Origin: Oligoflexia bacterium
Lineage (GTDB): Bacteria; Bdellovibrionota; UBA1018
Assembly: GCA_903881565.1 (NCBI GenBank)
Contig: CAIRTR010000085.1
Coordinates: 1-56,860, forward strand
Length of the DNA stretch: 56,860 nucleotides
Reading direction: 5' to 3'
Position numbers and translations under genes: made by a program. Of this stretch, positions 42,186-50,443 are shown piece by piece (position 1 is the stretch's first letter; each line of letters opens with the position of its first letter). The notes under the pieces are model-generated. The model worked only from the letters and a program-made list of their open reading frames with translations. It was not told the origin of the DNA and did no database searches.

Positions 42186-45100
42186 TCCCAGTACCCTCCC
42201 TTTTGCCAAGCCACACGGAGCTGTTTCGTGGGAACGCTCCAGGATTTGACACTCTGATCTTCTTTCGGACTCCACATCACTTCAAGTTTCTCGCGCTGAG
42301 TAACACTGCCCAATCTTTTAAACGGAATTCCCAGTTGTCGCAACTCCATCTCCAAAATTTCGGCATCAGAGTCGGCCACCGTCGCGATGAAACTATGGAA
42401 CCCTTCGCCGAAACAAAATTCCCAGGCATCCGTCGCTTCAGGAATTTTTATATAAGCGCCCAACCCGCGAGCCAGCATCCCCTCGACGGCCGCAACAAGC
42501 AGGCCCCCGTCAGAAACATCATGAAGTGATCTGAGCAGACTTTGCTCCTTGCCGACCTCTCCTCCAAGCCATCCATAGATGCGACGGGCTTCTTCCCAAT
42601 TCGGGACGCCCACCCGTGGAAAACCAGGAAGCTGTGAAACCCCTTGAACTCGCTCAAATTCAGAGCCCCACAGTCCAAAAGATTTTCCACCCAAGAGATA
42701 AATCGCATCCCCCGGTGTTTTAAAATCCGCGGTGCGCCCCTGCGCGACGTCCCGCACTTTTGCGATAGCCGTAATCAATAATGTCGGTGGAACCGAAATC
42801 GTCACCGGCTTGCCATCACACTGGCCTCGAAAATCATTCTTCATGCTATCCTTGCCCGAAATCAGTGGCGCGGACAAAGCCAGGGCCGCCTGCTGCATTC
42901 CATAGCAAGCCCGAACGAGCCACGCCGTTTTCAAACGATCGCCTTGGGGATCGGGCCAACAAAAATTATCGATCAAAGCCAGAACCGATTCGGGTCTTCC
43001 GAACTCGCCGCCGACACACAAAACGTTTCTCACCGCCTCATCAACAGCGGATTGGGCCATTAAGAAAGGATCAATATCCGAGAGTTTCGGGTTAATCCCG
43101 CAACCCACGGCAAGTCCAGCAGACGAATTGGTTTTGGGTTTAATAACCGCAGCATCATTAGGCCCGCTATTAGCCCCATGGGCCGTGAACACCGTGTGAA
43201 GAGGTTTAATGACCGACATCCCCTGCACTTCATGATCGTATTGCCTAATCATCCACTCTTTGGACGCAATATTGGGAGAGCCCAATAGCGACAAAAGCGC
43301 ATCCGCCGCTTCAAATTCAAAACGCCGGGTTGAAATTCCTTTTGGGGGATCTACCACGCCCGGCCACTCACCTTCCATCTCAAGCTGGGGCAGACCTTCG
43401 TGCAGAAACTTCAGATCCAAAGCCGCAACCATTTTACCCTCAACCAAGATCTCAAACATTCCTGAGTCCACAAACTCACCTAGGTCACTGACTTCAACTC
43501 CACGACGATCCGCAAGGGTCGTAAAAAGAGGGAGCGCGTCAGGAGAGACGGCCACCGTCATGCGCTCTTGCGATTCGCTCACCACCAGTTCAAACGGTTT
43601 AAGCCCTGGATATTTGGTCTTGGCTAAACTCACATCGACTCGGGCGCCGCCTTTTTCCCCACAAAATCTCGCCATTTCTCCAACCGAAGACGACAAACCG
43701 CCGGCACCATTATCGGTCAGACAACGAATCAGACCTAAATCGCGGGCTTCAAGCAAAAAATCCGACATCCGCTTTTGGGTTAAAGGATCCCCAAGTTGCA
43801 CCGCCGAAAGCGGCGAAAGTTCATCCAACGCCAAAGAAGAAAAAGTCGCGCCATGGATTCCATCTTTTCCAATCCTACCGCCCACCATACATACGCGATC
43901 TCCGGGACGAATCTCCTTCACTTCGGTCCTGCGCCCCTCGATCACGCGCGGGAGAATCCCTCCTGATCCTACAAAAACCAGGGGTTTTCCCAGATACCGC
44001 TCATCAAAAACAAGCGCGCCATTGATGGTAGGAATCCCACTTTGGTTGCCGCCATCCTCAACTCCACGCCGGATCCCATCCAAAATACGTCGGGGGTGCA
44101 TGAGCCGCTCCGGGATGACCCCCTGATAATCCAGAGGCGCGACACAAAACACATCTGTATTGAAAATCGGTTTTGCGCCTAATCCACAGCCTAGAATATC
44201 GCGATTAACTCCCACAATCCCGGTCAAGGCGCCGCCGTAAGGATCCAGCGCAGAAGGGGTATTGTGAGTTTCAACCTTCAAACAAATGGCATCTTCTTCA
44301 TCAAAAGCAATAATGCCTGCATTATCTTTAAATACTGAAATCAACCAATTCTTGGGCAGGAGCTCCGTGGTGCCCACAATCGTTTGATCAAAAAGACTAT
44401 TGATCACTTTTGGAATTGCGACATCTCTGGCCCACTCGGCCTTGGCCTTGGTATCTTCGAAATACCGGATCTTGGCGTTGAAAATCTTATGTTTGCAATG
44501 CTCCGACCAGGTTTGGGCCAGAACTTCAATTTCCACATCCGTCGGGGTTGAGAGCCCCTTCGCTTTTCGCGCGTCCTGTACTTTTGCGTTTGAAAAATGC
44601 TCACGAATCGCCCGAAGTTCGGGCACGCTCAGCGCCCAGACTTTCTCGCGACTCAGACGCTCCAGCTGGGCATCACTCACCCCTTCAAGCGAAACATGCT
44701 GAATCTCTGCGCTCCCGCGAGTGAGAACTTTTGGCAAATCCCGTTTGACTCGCTCCGCATGGAACCGATCGTTTCTCTGCAACTCCTGTTCAGAAACCAA
44801 AGTCCACGTTTCGATTAATTCGTTGCACAAAATATCGCGAGCAATACGGGCCAGCATCTCTTCAGTTAATTGCGGACCTTCGAGTAAAAGCAGAGTTCCG
44901 CTTGCGGCTCTCGCATCACTCAATTTGCGACCCAAGACAATTTCAAAGGCTTCAAGCGTGGTTCGCGCCACGGTATCGGTGACCCCTGGCCTGAAACGCC
45001 TCTCAAGCGCCCAAAACTTGCCCGGGCGATGAGGCGCGCCAGTCATGACGTCGAGGATTCCGCCGTGTTTTCCGGCAGCCGAAGGAATCAAATTTCCGGT

Positions 45101-45319
45101 AAATACCCAACCTAAAACGCGATCCCAAAAAATTTCGACCACTGCCGGGATCATCTCTTCTCGTGAACTGGGGAGCTCAACCCAAGCAATGGGGAGGACG
45201 CGCATCCAACGCACGCATTTGGCAATCTCGGGATGCGCAAGTTGTAATCTTCTGAGTAATAAATCCGAAGCAGGATCGGCAAATTCCGGCCGGGTCGCAA
45301 GTTCAATTCTGCAAAACAC
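42182..45319 (-). CDS. purL: FGAM synthase PurL with fused N-terminal PurS-like region (PurSL)
   Basis: The 1045-residue product is between the small PurL (about 740) and the large single-chain PurL (about 1300). The additional 200-250 N-terminal residues include PurS-like segments, for example FRPGVTDTVARTTLEAFEIVLGRKL. The synthase core follows, with LAQTWSEHCKHKIFN, VGVNRDILGCGLGAKPIFN and the late GANSGPNDAAVIKP. No glutaminase is attached; purQ follows directly. PurSL fusions are known in several phyla. GTG 45319 is the start, eight bases after AGGGAG, and overlaps the purDN gene by 17 bases. The enzyme makes FGAM using ATP and glutamine-derived ammonia. Confidence 0.94.
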   Translation of the reverse strand: MFCRIELATRPEFADPASDLLLRRLQLAHPEIAKCVRWMRVLPIAWVELPSSREEMIPAVVEIFWDRVLGWVFTGNLIPSAAGKHGGILDVMTGAPHRPGKFWALERRFRPGVTDTVARTTLEAFEIVLGRKLSDARAASGTLLLLEGPQLTEEMLARIARDILCNELIETWTLVSEQELQRNDRFHAERVKRDLPKVLTRGSAEIQHVSLEGVSDAQLERLSREKVWALSVPELRAIREHFSNAKVQDARKAKGLSTPTDVEIEVLAQTWSEHCKHKIFNAKIRYFEDTKAKAEWARDVAIPKVINSLFDQTIVGTTELLPKNWLISVFKDNAGIIAFDEEDAICLKVETHNTPSALDPYGGALTGIVGVNRDILGCGLGAKPIFNTDVFCVAPLDYQGVIPERLMHPRRILDGIRRGVEDGGNQSGIPTINGALVFDERYLGKPLVFVGSGGILPRVIEGRRTEVKEIRPGDRVCMVGGRIGKDGIHGATFSSLALDELSPLSAVQLGDPLTQKRMSDFLLEARDLGLIRCLTDNGAGGLSSSVGEMARFCGEKGGARVDVSLAKTKYPGLKPFELVVSESQERMTVAVSPDALPLFTTLADRRGVEVSDLGEFVDSGMFEILVEGKMVAALDLKFLHEGLPQLEMEGEWPGVVDPPKGISTRRFEFEAADALLSLLGSPNIASKEWMIRQYDHEVQGMSVIKPLHTVFTAHGANSGPNDAAVIKPKTNSSAGLAVGCGINPKLSDIDPFLMAQSAVDEAVRNVLCVGGEFGRPESVLALIDNFCWPDPQGDRLKTAWLVRACYGMQQAALALSAPLISGKDSMKNDFRGQCDGKPVTISVPPTLLITAIAKVRDVAQGRTADFKTPGDAIYLLGGKSFGLWGSEFERVQGVSQLPGFPRVGVPNWEEARRIYGWLGGEVGKEQSLLRSLHDVSDGGLLVAAVEGMLARGLGAYIKIPEATDAWEFCFGEGFHSFIATVADSDAEILEMELRQLGIPFKRLGSVTQREKLEVMWSPKEDQSVKSWSVPTKQLRVAWQKGGYWE

Positions 45320-47249
45320 GTGTTCTTCTCCCTGCTATCTCTGATGCCAAAGATGATAAAGTCTCTACTTGAAACTGCTCCTGCAAAAACCAATTCAAAA
45401 CCTTCGGATACAACCGATGCTCGACGCTTAAACCCCGCTTCTCAACTTCGGAGGCCGTCCGCAAATCAGAAATATCAAACGCCTCCTGCGCCAAAATCGG
45501 GCCGCCGTCCATTTCTTCTTCCACCAAATGCACGCTCACGCCCGTGATCTTTACCCCATGTTCAAACGCTTGCGCATAAGAATCTCTGCCGGGAAAAGAA
45601 GGAAGAAGCGAGGGATGAATGTTCACTATACGAGAATATCCCTTGGGCGATCGGAAGGCGTCAATGAAGAAGCGGCTTACGAGGCGCATAAAGCCTGCAA
45701 AAACCAAAAAATCGGGTTGAAAAGTGCGCATTTCGGCAATGACGCGCTCTTCAAACTCAGCCCGACGCGCCCGTCCAAACTTAGAAAAATCAACGCAGCA
45801 AATCGGAACCCCTTCGCGCTTCGCAAGCTCCAGTACCGGCGCGTCGTTTTTGTCTGAAAAAACCACACAAACCTGGGCCGCGAGTTCTTTGTTTTTGATC
45901 GCATTTAAGATCGCACCAAAACCGGATCCACGCCCGGAGGCAAAAATGGCGATTCGAGGCAGCGCCTGCGATCGCGATTCTTTTTCGCCAATATCGCGCC
46001 TCAATTGCATTCCTTTAAAAGAGAGATCCGAAAAATGTGCGTAAGCTTTTTCTCGGGCCACCTTCAAACTAGGCCCCATTCCGAGCACGGAAAAAACTCG
46101 GCCACCTGCACTCACAAATCCATCCCCGTCCTTTTTTACTGCTGCCGAAAAAAGGGGGGGAACTGCGCTCATTGTGTCCTCGCGGGACTTCGCCGCAAAC
46201 CCTTCAATCAAAATCCCCGATTGAGGCGCTTGCGGATATCCGGGAGCCGCCGCAACGATGGTAACAGCAGACTCCTCTGAAAATGGGACAATCCGAGGCC
46301 ATCCCGCAAGCTCTCCCTTGGCGCTAGCTCGGCACCACTCATACAAATCGCCCTTCATTCGAGGCAACAGGACCTGAGCTTCAGGATCGCCAAAACGAGC
46401 GTTAAACTCCAAAACCCAGTACCGATCCTGGGCAAAATCAACCATAAGACCGGCATAAAGAAGGCCTTTGAACTCGCAGCCACGCTTTTGGAGTTCTCGC
46501 AAGGTAGGTTCAAAAACCTCGCGTTGCATGCGCTCCGCCCAATGAGCAGGAACACCGGGAACTGGACTTAAAGCCCCCATTCCGCCGGTGTTGGGACCTT
46601 CGTCTTGGTCAAGCAGTCGCTTAAAATCACGAGCAGGCTCAAGCAATGAACAATCAACACCTGAACAAAACGCCATCCAAGACACTTCTTCGCCTGCAAG
46701 CCGCTCTTCGATGAGCAGGCGAGGCGAATGTGGCGCAAGTTCCGCCACGGCTTTAAGCGCCTGCTCTTCATTATCGCAAACATGCACGCCTTTTCCAAAA
46801 GCCAAACCATCAGCCTTCACGACCAACCCGTTAGGCCAGGATTCATTTTCTATGACCTTCTTCGCATCTGCTGCTGAGTCACAGACCTTAAATCGCGCAG
46901 TAGGAACGCGGGCTGCCTCCATCACGTCTTTAGCAAACGATTTGGATGCTTCAATCTGCGCCGCTTTTCGAGAGGGACCAAAGACCAGAAGGCCGTGTGA
47001 CTCCAAAATATCGGTGATGCCTTCGGCCAAAGGATTATCAGGGCCAATCACGACGAGATCAATATGCTCAACCACGCAGCGCTTGGCGAAAGCTTCAAAA
47101 CTGCCCAGGTCCCAACGCTCAAAACAAACAGGCATGCCGGCGTTTCCGGGCGCGACAAAGACGTGGGCAACATGGGGCGAGCGTGAGAGTTTCCAGGCCA
47201 GTGCATGTTCCCGTGCACCCGCGCCGACAACGACGACCTTAGCGCCCAC
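45303..47249 (-). CDS. purD: PurD-PurN fusion: GAR synthetase and GAR transformylase
   Basis: The 648-residue product joins two enzymes. Residues 1 to about 430 are PurD (VVVVGAGAREHALAWKL, VAPGNAGM, VIGPDNPLAEG, EGPNTGGMGALSPVP, EFNARFGDPEAQVLLPRM), an ATP-grasp enzyme making GAR. Residues about 431-648 are PurN (IAIFASGRGSGFGAIL, VNIHPSLLPSFPG with Asn and His, EEEMDGGPILAQ with the catalytic Asp), adding the formyl group. Both active sites look intact and there is no stop or frameshift between them. Joining successive steps could channel GAR. GTG 47249 is taken as start, overlapping purC by 11 bases; the ribosome binding site is weak. Eukaryotic GART is PurD-PurM-PurN; a two-domain PurD-PurN is unusual. 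Confidence 0.93.
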   Translation of the reverse strand: MGAKVVVVGAGAREHALAWKLSRSPHVAHVFVAPGNAGMPVCFERWDLGSFEAFAKRCVVEHIDLVVIGPDNPLAEGITDILESHGLLVFGPSRKAAQIEASKSFAKDVMEAARVPTARFKVCDSAADAKKVIENESWPNGLVVKADGLAFGKGVHVCDNEEQALKAVAELAPHSPRLLIEERLAGEEVSWMAFCSGVDCSLLEPARDFKRLLDQDEGPNTGGMGALSPVPGVPAHWAERMQREVFEPTLRELQKRGCEFKGLLYAGLMVDFAQDRYWVLEFNARFGDPEAQVLLPRMKGDLYEWCRASAKGELAGWPRIVPFSEESAVTIVAAAPGYPQAPQSGILIEGFAAKSREDTMSAVPPLFSAAVKKDGDGFVSAGGRVFSVLGMGPSLKVAREKAYAHFSDLSFKGMQLRRDIGEKESRSQALPRIAIFASGRGSGFGAILNAIKNKELAAQVCVVFSDKNDAPVLELAKREGVPICCVDFSKFGRARRAEFEERVIAEMRTFQPDFLVFAGFMRLVSRFFIDAFRSPKGYSRIVNIHPSLLPSFPGRDSYAQAFEHGVKITGVSVHLVEEEMDGGPILAQEAFDISDLRTASEVEKRGLSVEHRLYPKVLNWFLQEQFQVETLSSLASEIAGRRTRVLQN

Positions 47250-48480
47250 TAGCCAGACTCTTTTGAACTTTTGAAAGCTCAGTAGCCACTTTTTCAATCG
47301 TCCAGGCTTCGCTAAACCAATTTTTCCCCGTTAAGCGATTCGTGAGCGCCAGATACAGCTGAGAGGCGAGCACCTTATGCTCAGCTGAAAGCGGTGGCGG
47401 CCCCTCACTTACCGAGCGTTTCCACTCAAGGCTGCCTTGCAGGCTTGCATTCTTTTTTGCCTGATTAATCGAATCATACCAAGGAGTAGTGCGATACAGC
47501 TCTCGTAAAAATTCTTTTGATAATTGCACACCCTGAAACAGCAAGCGCAGTTCATCAGGGCCAATTGCATCGACCAAAAAGGACTCCGGCGTTTCCAAGC
47601 CAGGGCGTGGAGCCGAAACTCCCCACTCCAGTTTTCCATCCGCAAGCTCAAGCCCTGCCTGCGCACAAAGCCAGCGCAAAATCCCTGCCACCCAAGCTGT
47701 CTTCAGCAAAAGAGTTTGAAGGGCATTTGAAGGAAGCCCCGAAATCGTCAGCGCCTCGGCCAGTCCTACCGGTCGATCCGTACTCTCAAGCTTGGTGAAC
47801 ATCTCAAGAACAGGAAACTCCCAATGCTCGCCCTCTTTCGCCTCGATGCCTTGAAACCCGATGCTCCCCATATAATCCGGGTTCTTTGCCGCTCTTTCGA
47901 TCAAGGAGCTGCCAGGCGGACAACTGAACCGAAACACGACTTCAAGTGGAACCAGTTTTGGATAAGCCGCAGCCCGCGTCGGCGCATAATCAGGAATCGA
48001 GCGCCCCAACACATTCACGGCGGAGGGTTTCACGACGGACACTTGTTTTACAAGCAAATGCCGAAATGGTTTGGTCTGCTTGCGAAAAAGCTCGGCCGGT
48101 ACTTCGGGCATCTCGCGATCTACGGTGAAAAGCTGTTTGGCGTCAGTAGCCACGCCCAGGTAATGCGTGCGTAATCCTTCGGTTTGTAGCAGTTCTCCGA
48201 TTTCGTTAAAATTTGAGCCAAACCGATTGGCTTTTCGAAGCGCCAAAGCTTCGGGGGTTTTGGAAAAGACTTTCCAAAGCTCCGGGTCTTCCAAACGCTC
48301 AAACCAGAAGGCTGCGAGTACGGCCAAAGCCTCCCCTTTTTTGGGCAAGAGATCAGGCATGCGACCCCAGTCAAATACGGAATAAGTATCACCATACTCA
48401 AAAACAACGGCCTGCTCACCGCCGACACGAACGGGGCCTCGCAAATCTTTGACGGTTCCTCGATAGAGGGTGGTGATCAC
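47239..48480 (-). CDS. purC: SAICAR synthetase, long divergent form
   Basis: PurC condenses CAIR with aspartate in the eighth step of purine synthesis. The 413-residue product is longer than the 240-residue bacterial norm and corresponds to the long type. The diagnostic stretches are AVVFEYGDTYSVFDWGRMPDLLPKKGEALAVLAAFWF, HLLVKQVSVV, LVPLEVVFRFSCPPGSSL, and, near the end, VDAIGPDELRLLF and SKEFLRELY. GTG 48480 overlaps the purF stop by GTGA and has AAGGAG nine bases upstream. The active-site arrangement of the family is retained by eye, though identity to short PurC is low. Confidence 0.88.
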   Translation of the reverse strand: MITTLYRGTVKDLRGPVRVGGEQAVVFEYGDTYSVFDWGRMPDLLPKKGEALAVLAAFWFERLEDPELWKVFSKTPEALALRKANRFGSNFNEIGELLQTEGLRTHYLGVATDAKQLFTVDREMPEVPAELFRKQTKPFRHLLVKQVSVVKPSAVNVLGRSIPDYAPTRAAAYPKLVPLEVVFRFSCPPGSSLIERAAKNPDYMGSIGFQGIEAKEGEHWEFPVLEMFTKLESTDRPVGLAEALTISGLPSNALQTLLLKTAWVAGILRWLCAQAGLELADGKLEWGVSAPRPGLETPESFLVDAIGPDELRLLFQGVQLSKEFLRELYRTTPWYDSINQAKKNASLQGSLEWKRSVSEGPPPLSAEHKVLASQLYLALTNRLTGKNWFSEAWTIEKVATELSKVQKSLASGR

Positions 48481-49979
48481 GTTTTACGCTCCTTTTTTGT
48501 TTTCAAGTCCTGCTTATTTTCTAAACGATCACTTTTTCTTTTCGCGGTCAGTTTCAAAGCCAAGCTCACATCGGTGGGATAATCTCCATCCAAACAGGCG
48601 TGGCAAAGTCCGATTTTTTTCTGGGGGGTCCCGATGGAGCGTTTGAGCCCCTCAAGCGTTTGATAAATCACCCCATCAGCGCCCAGATCTTTTTCAATAG
48701 CCGAAATTTTTCGATCCGAAGCCAGCAGCTCTGCTTCGTCCGGAAAATCGATCCCATAAAAACAGGGCTTGCGAATCGGAGGGCAAGTCGACACGAAATA
48801 AACCCTTGCGGCTCCCGCTCTGCGAACCAGATCAATGATTTTACGCGAAGTCGTTCCACGAACAATCGAGTCATCCACCAAAAGGACATTTCGGCCTTTA
48901 AGTTCCGAGACGACAGGCGAGAGTTTCAAATCAACCGCTTGCTGCCTTTTTTCAGGTGAGTCTAAAATAAAGGTGCGCTTGATGTAACGATTCTTGATCA
49001 GCAGCTCACGATAGGGAGCGCCGAGTTCTTCAGCTAAAGCGATGGCCGCAATGCGCGCAGTCTCCGGAACTGGTACGATAAGAGGGTCTTCAATGCCATC
49101 AGCTTTCAAGCGCGCACGCACCTGGGGCGCCAGATTTTTTCCCAAGCCGATTCGAGAAGCGTAAACGGCTTGCCCTTCCAACACAGTTTCGGGTGACGAA
49201 AAATAAACCCATTCAAACATGCAATGACTAGGCTCACGTTTCTCCAAGACCCTTGCCAAAACCCTTGAATGAAACTTACCTTTGAAATCAATCCACACGA
49301 CTTCGCCCGGAGCCACATCGCGCACGACTTCATAGCCCAAGAAGTAAAGCACGGCACTTTCGGAGGCGACCAAATAGGCGCCCGTTTTTGGATGTTTTCC
49401 AAAGATGAGGGGCCGAATCCCCAGGGGGTCCCGAAAGCAAACCAAGCCCACTTCGGCAATCAGGCTTACGATGCTGTAACTGCCGTGCGCCTCTTGAAAC
49501 ACGCGCTCGGTGGCCTTACAAATTCCTTCAAAATAATTCGCCTTCTCATCCCGCATTTCCGACATGCCTTCGGCAAAGAGGTTCATGATCGCTTCGGTAT
49601 CGGAGTGTGTAAGGGGATGCCTGCGAGATTCAGTTTTAAGCTTTTCACTCAGCTGCGAGAAGTTCACGAGATTGCCGTTATGAACCATGCCAATACCGAA
49701 CGGGTAACTCACTAAAAAGGGCTGCACATCGGCGACATCTCCGCGGCCAATGGTGCTGTAGCGGGCGTGCCCAATGGCGGCCGAGCCGGTTAGGATTTCT
49801 AAATCATTTGGAGTAAAGGCCGATTCAACTAAGCCTAAGTTTCGCACGCGATGAAACCCGTCTTCGTCGTACGTCAAAATGCCGGCCGCATCCTGACCTC
49901 GATGTTGAAGCATGGTGAGAGCGAGAAAAACTTCTTTTGCTGCTTGGCTTGAGCCAATGACACCGACAACGCCACACAT
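48477..49979 (-). CDS. purF: Amidophosphoribosyltransferase, first gene of the directon
   Basis: PurF makes phosphoribosylamine from PRPP and glutamine, the committed step. The 500-residue product has the N-terminal nucleophile Cys directly after Met (MCGVVGVIGSSQ), MLQHRGQDAAGI, GHARYSTIG, HSDTEAIM and the PRPP loop LLVDDSIVRGTTSRKI. It keeps the four Cys that bind an Fe-S cluster in Bacillus PurF: one before MFEWVYF, one in PCFYGID and two in CHACLDGDYPTD. Unlike the Bacillus enzyme it has no visible propeptide before the nucleophile Cys. It is the first gene of the long transcript; no convincing promoter is seen before it, though TATGCT lies at 49998-50003. Confidence 0.96.
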   Translation of the reverse strand: MCGVVGVIGSSQAAKEVFLALTMLQHRGQDAAGILTYDEDGFHRVRNLGLVESAFTPNDLEILTGSAAIGHARYSTIGRGDVADVQPFLVSYPFGIGMVHNGNLVNFSQLSEKLKTESRRHPLTHSDTEAIMNLFAEGMSEMRDEKANYFEGICKATERVFQEAHGSYSIVSLIAEVGLVCFRDPLGIRPLIFGKHPKTGAYLVASESAVLYFLGYEVVRDVAPGEVVWIDFKGKFHSRVLARVLEKREPSHCMFEWVYFSSPETVLEGQAVYASRIGLGKNLAPQVRARLKADGIEDPLIVPVPETARIAAIALAEELGAPYRELLIKNRYIKRTFILDSPEKRQQAVDLKLSPVVSELKGRNVLLVDDSIVRGTTSRKIIDLVRRAGAARVYFVSTCPPIRKPCFYGIDFPDEAELLASDRKISAIEKDLGADGVIYQTLEGLKRSIGTPQKKIGLCHACLDGDYPTDVSLALKLTAKRKSDRLENKQDLKTKKERKT

Positions 49980-50060
49980 AGGTTTGGTCGTGAGCTTAGC
50001 ATAGCCCTTACGCTCTAAGATAGCGTCAGAAAGTTGACCGCTTTAGATTGATGAGGGGGG

Positions 50061-50089
50061 TTGAAACTCCTGTCGCGAACCGGTAGACT
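50061..50089 (+). promoter_or_regulatory. Candidate sigma-70 promoter of the small gene at 50154
   Basis: TTGAAA at 50061-50066 and TAGACT at 50084-50089 are separated by exactly 17 bases, about 65 bases before the ATG. It lies in the 174-bp divergent region shared with purF. Found by eye. Confidence 0.45.
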
Positions 50090-50153
50090 AAGACTGTAAG
50101 ACGAGGTCGCGCAAAGGAATTCAAACCAGCCGACCCACACAGGGAGGTTTTGC

Positions 50154-50378
50154 ATGAGTTCGAATGGAAGTCCCGTCACTGGTGTCATAGACGAAACACA
50201 GGTGATCATCGATTTCGGCAAGTATGAAGGAATGAATGTTCAGGAAATTGCGGATGTGGATCCCGGTTTCTACGAGCGCCTAGTGGCCGAAAAAGAAAAC
50301 GGGGTTTTTGCCATCCGTCGTCATAAGGACAAAACGTTTCGACTTTACATTAATCCACTTTCGAACATGGATCATTAA
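50154..50378 (+). CDS. Small protein with FGKYEGM motif, function unknown
   Basis: This 74-residue acidic protein is preceded by GGGAGG eight bases before the ATG, a strong ribosome binding site, and by its own candidate promoter. The central VIIDFGKYEGMNVQEIADVD recalls the FGKYKG-type motif of the small domain found at the end of some 3'-5' exonucleases and in DUF3820-like proteins. Length and composition fit a small folded domain without membrane segments. The role is unknown. It is divergent from purF and convergent with the second HNH gene. Confidence 0.72.
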   Translation: MSSNGSPVTGVIDETQVIIDFGKYEGMNVQEIADVDPGFYERLVAEKENGVFAIRRHKDKTFRLYINPLSNMDH

Positions 50379-50443
50379 AGGACCGCAAGACGAGCGTCAG
50401 CGCGTCATTCTGTTGTTCTGTTATGCAAAGACGCCTTTGCGCC

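Noticed and set aside
43260-44126. Long open frame of 288 codons on the plus strand
   Set aside because: It lies wholly antisense to the purSL gene, whose motifs are certain; the composition is Ser/Arg/Pro-rich as in shadow frames, and no ribosome binding site is seen.
46588-47274. Open frame of 228 codons opposite purDN
   Set aside because: Antisense shadow of the PurD coding region, with biased Ser/Pro/Arg composition and no recognisable motif.
49980-50153. Purine-related operator or riboswitch before purF
   Set aside because: No PurBox-like palindrome or purine riboswitch core was seen in the 174-bp divergent region.
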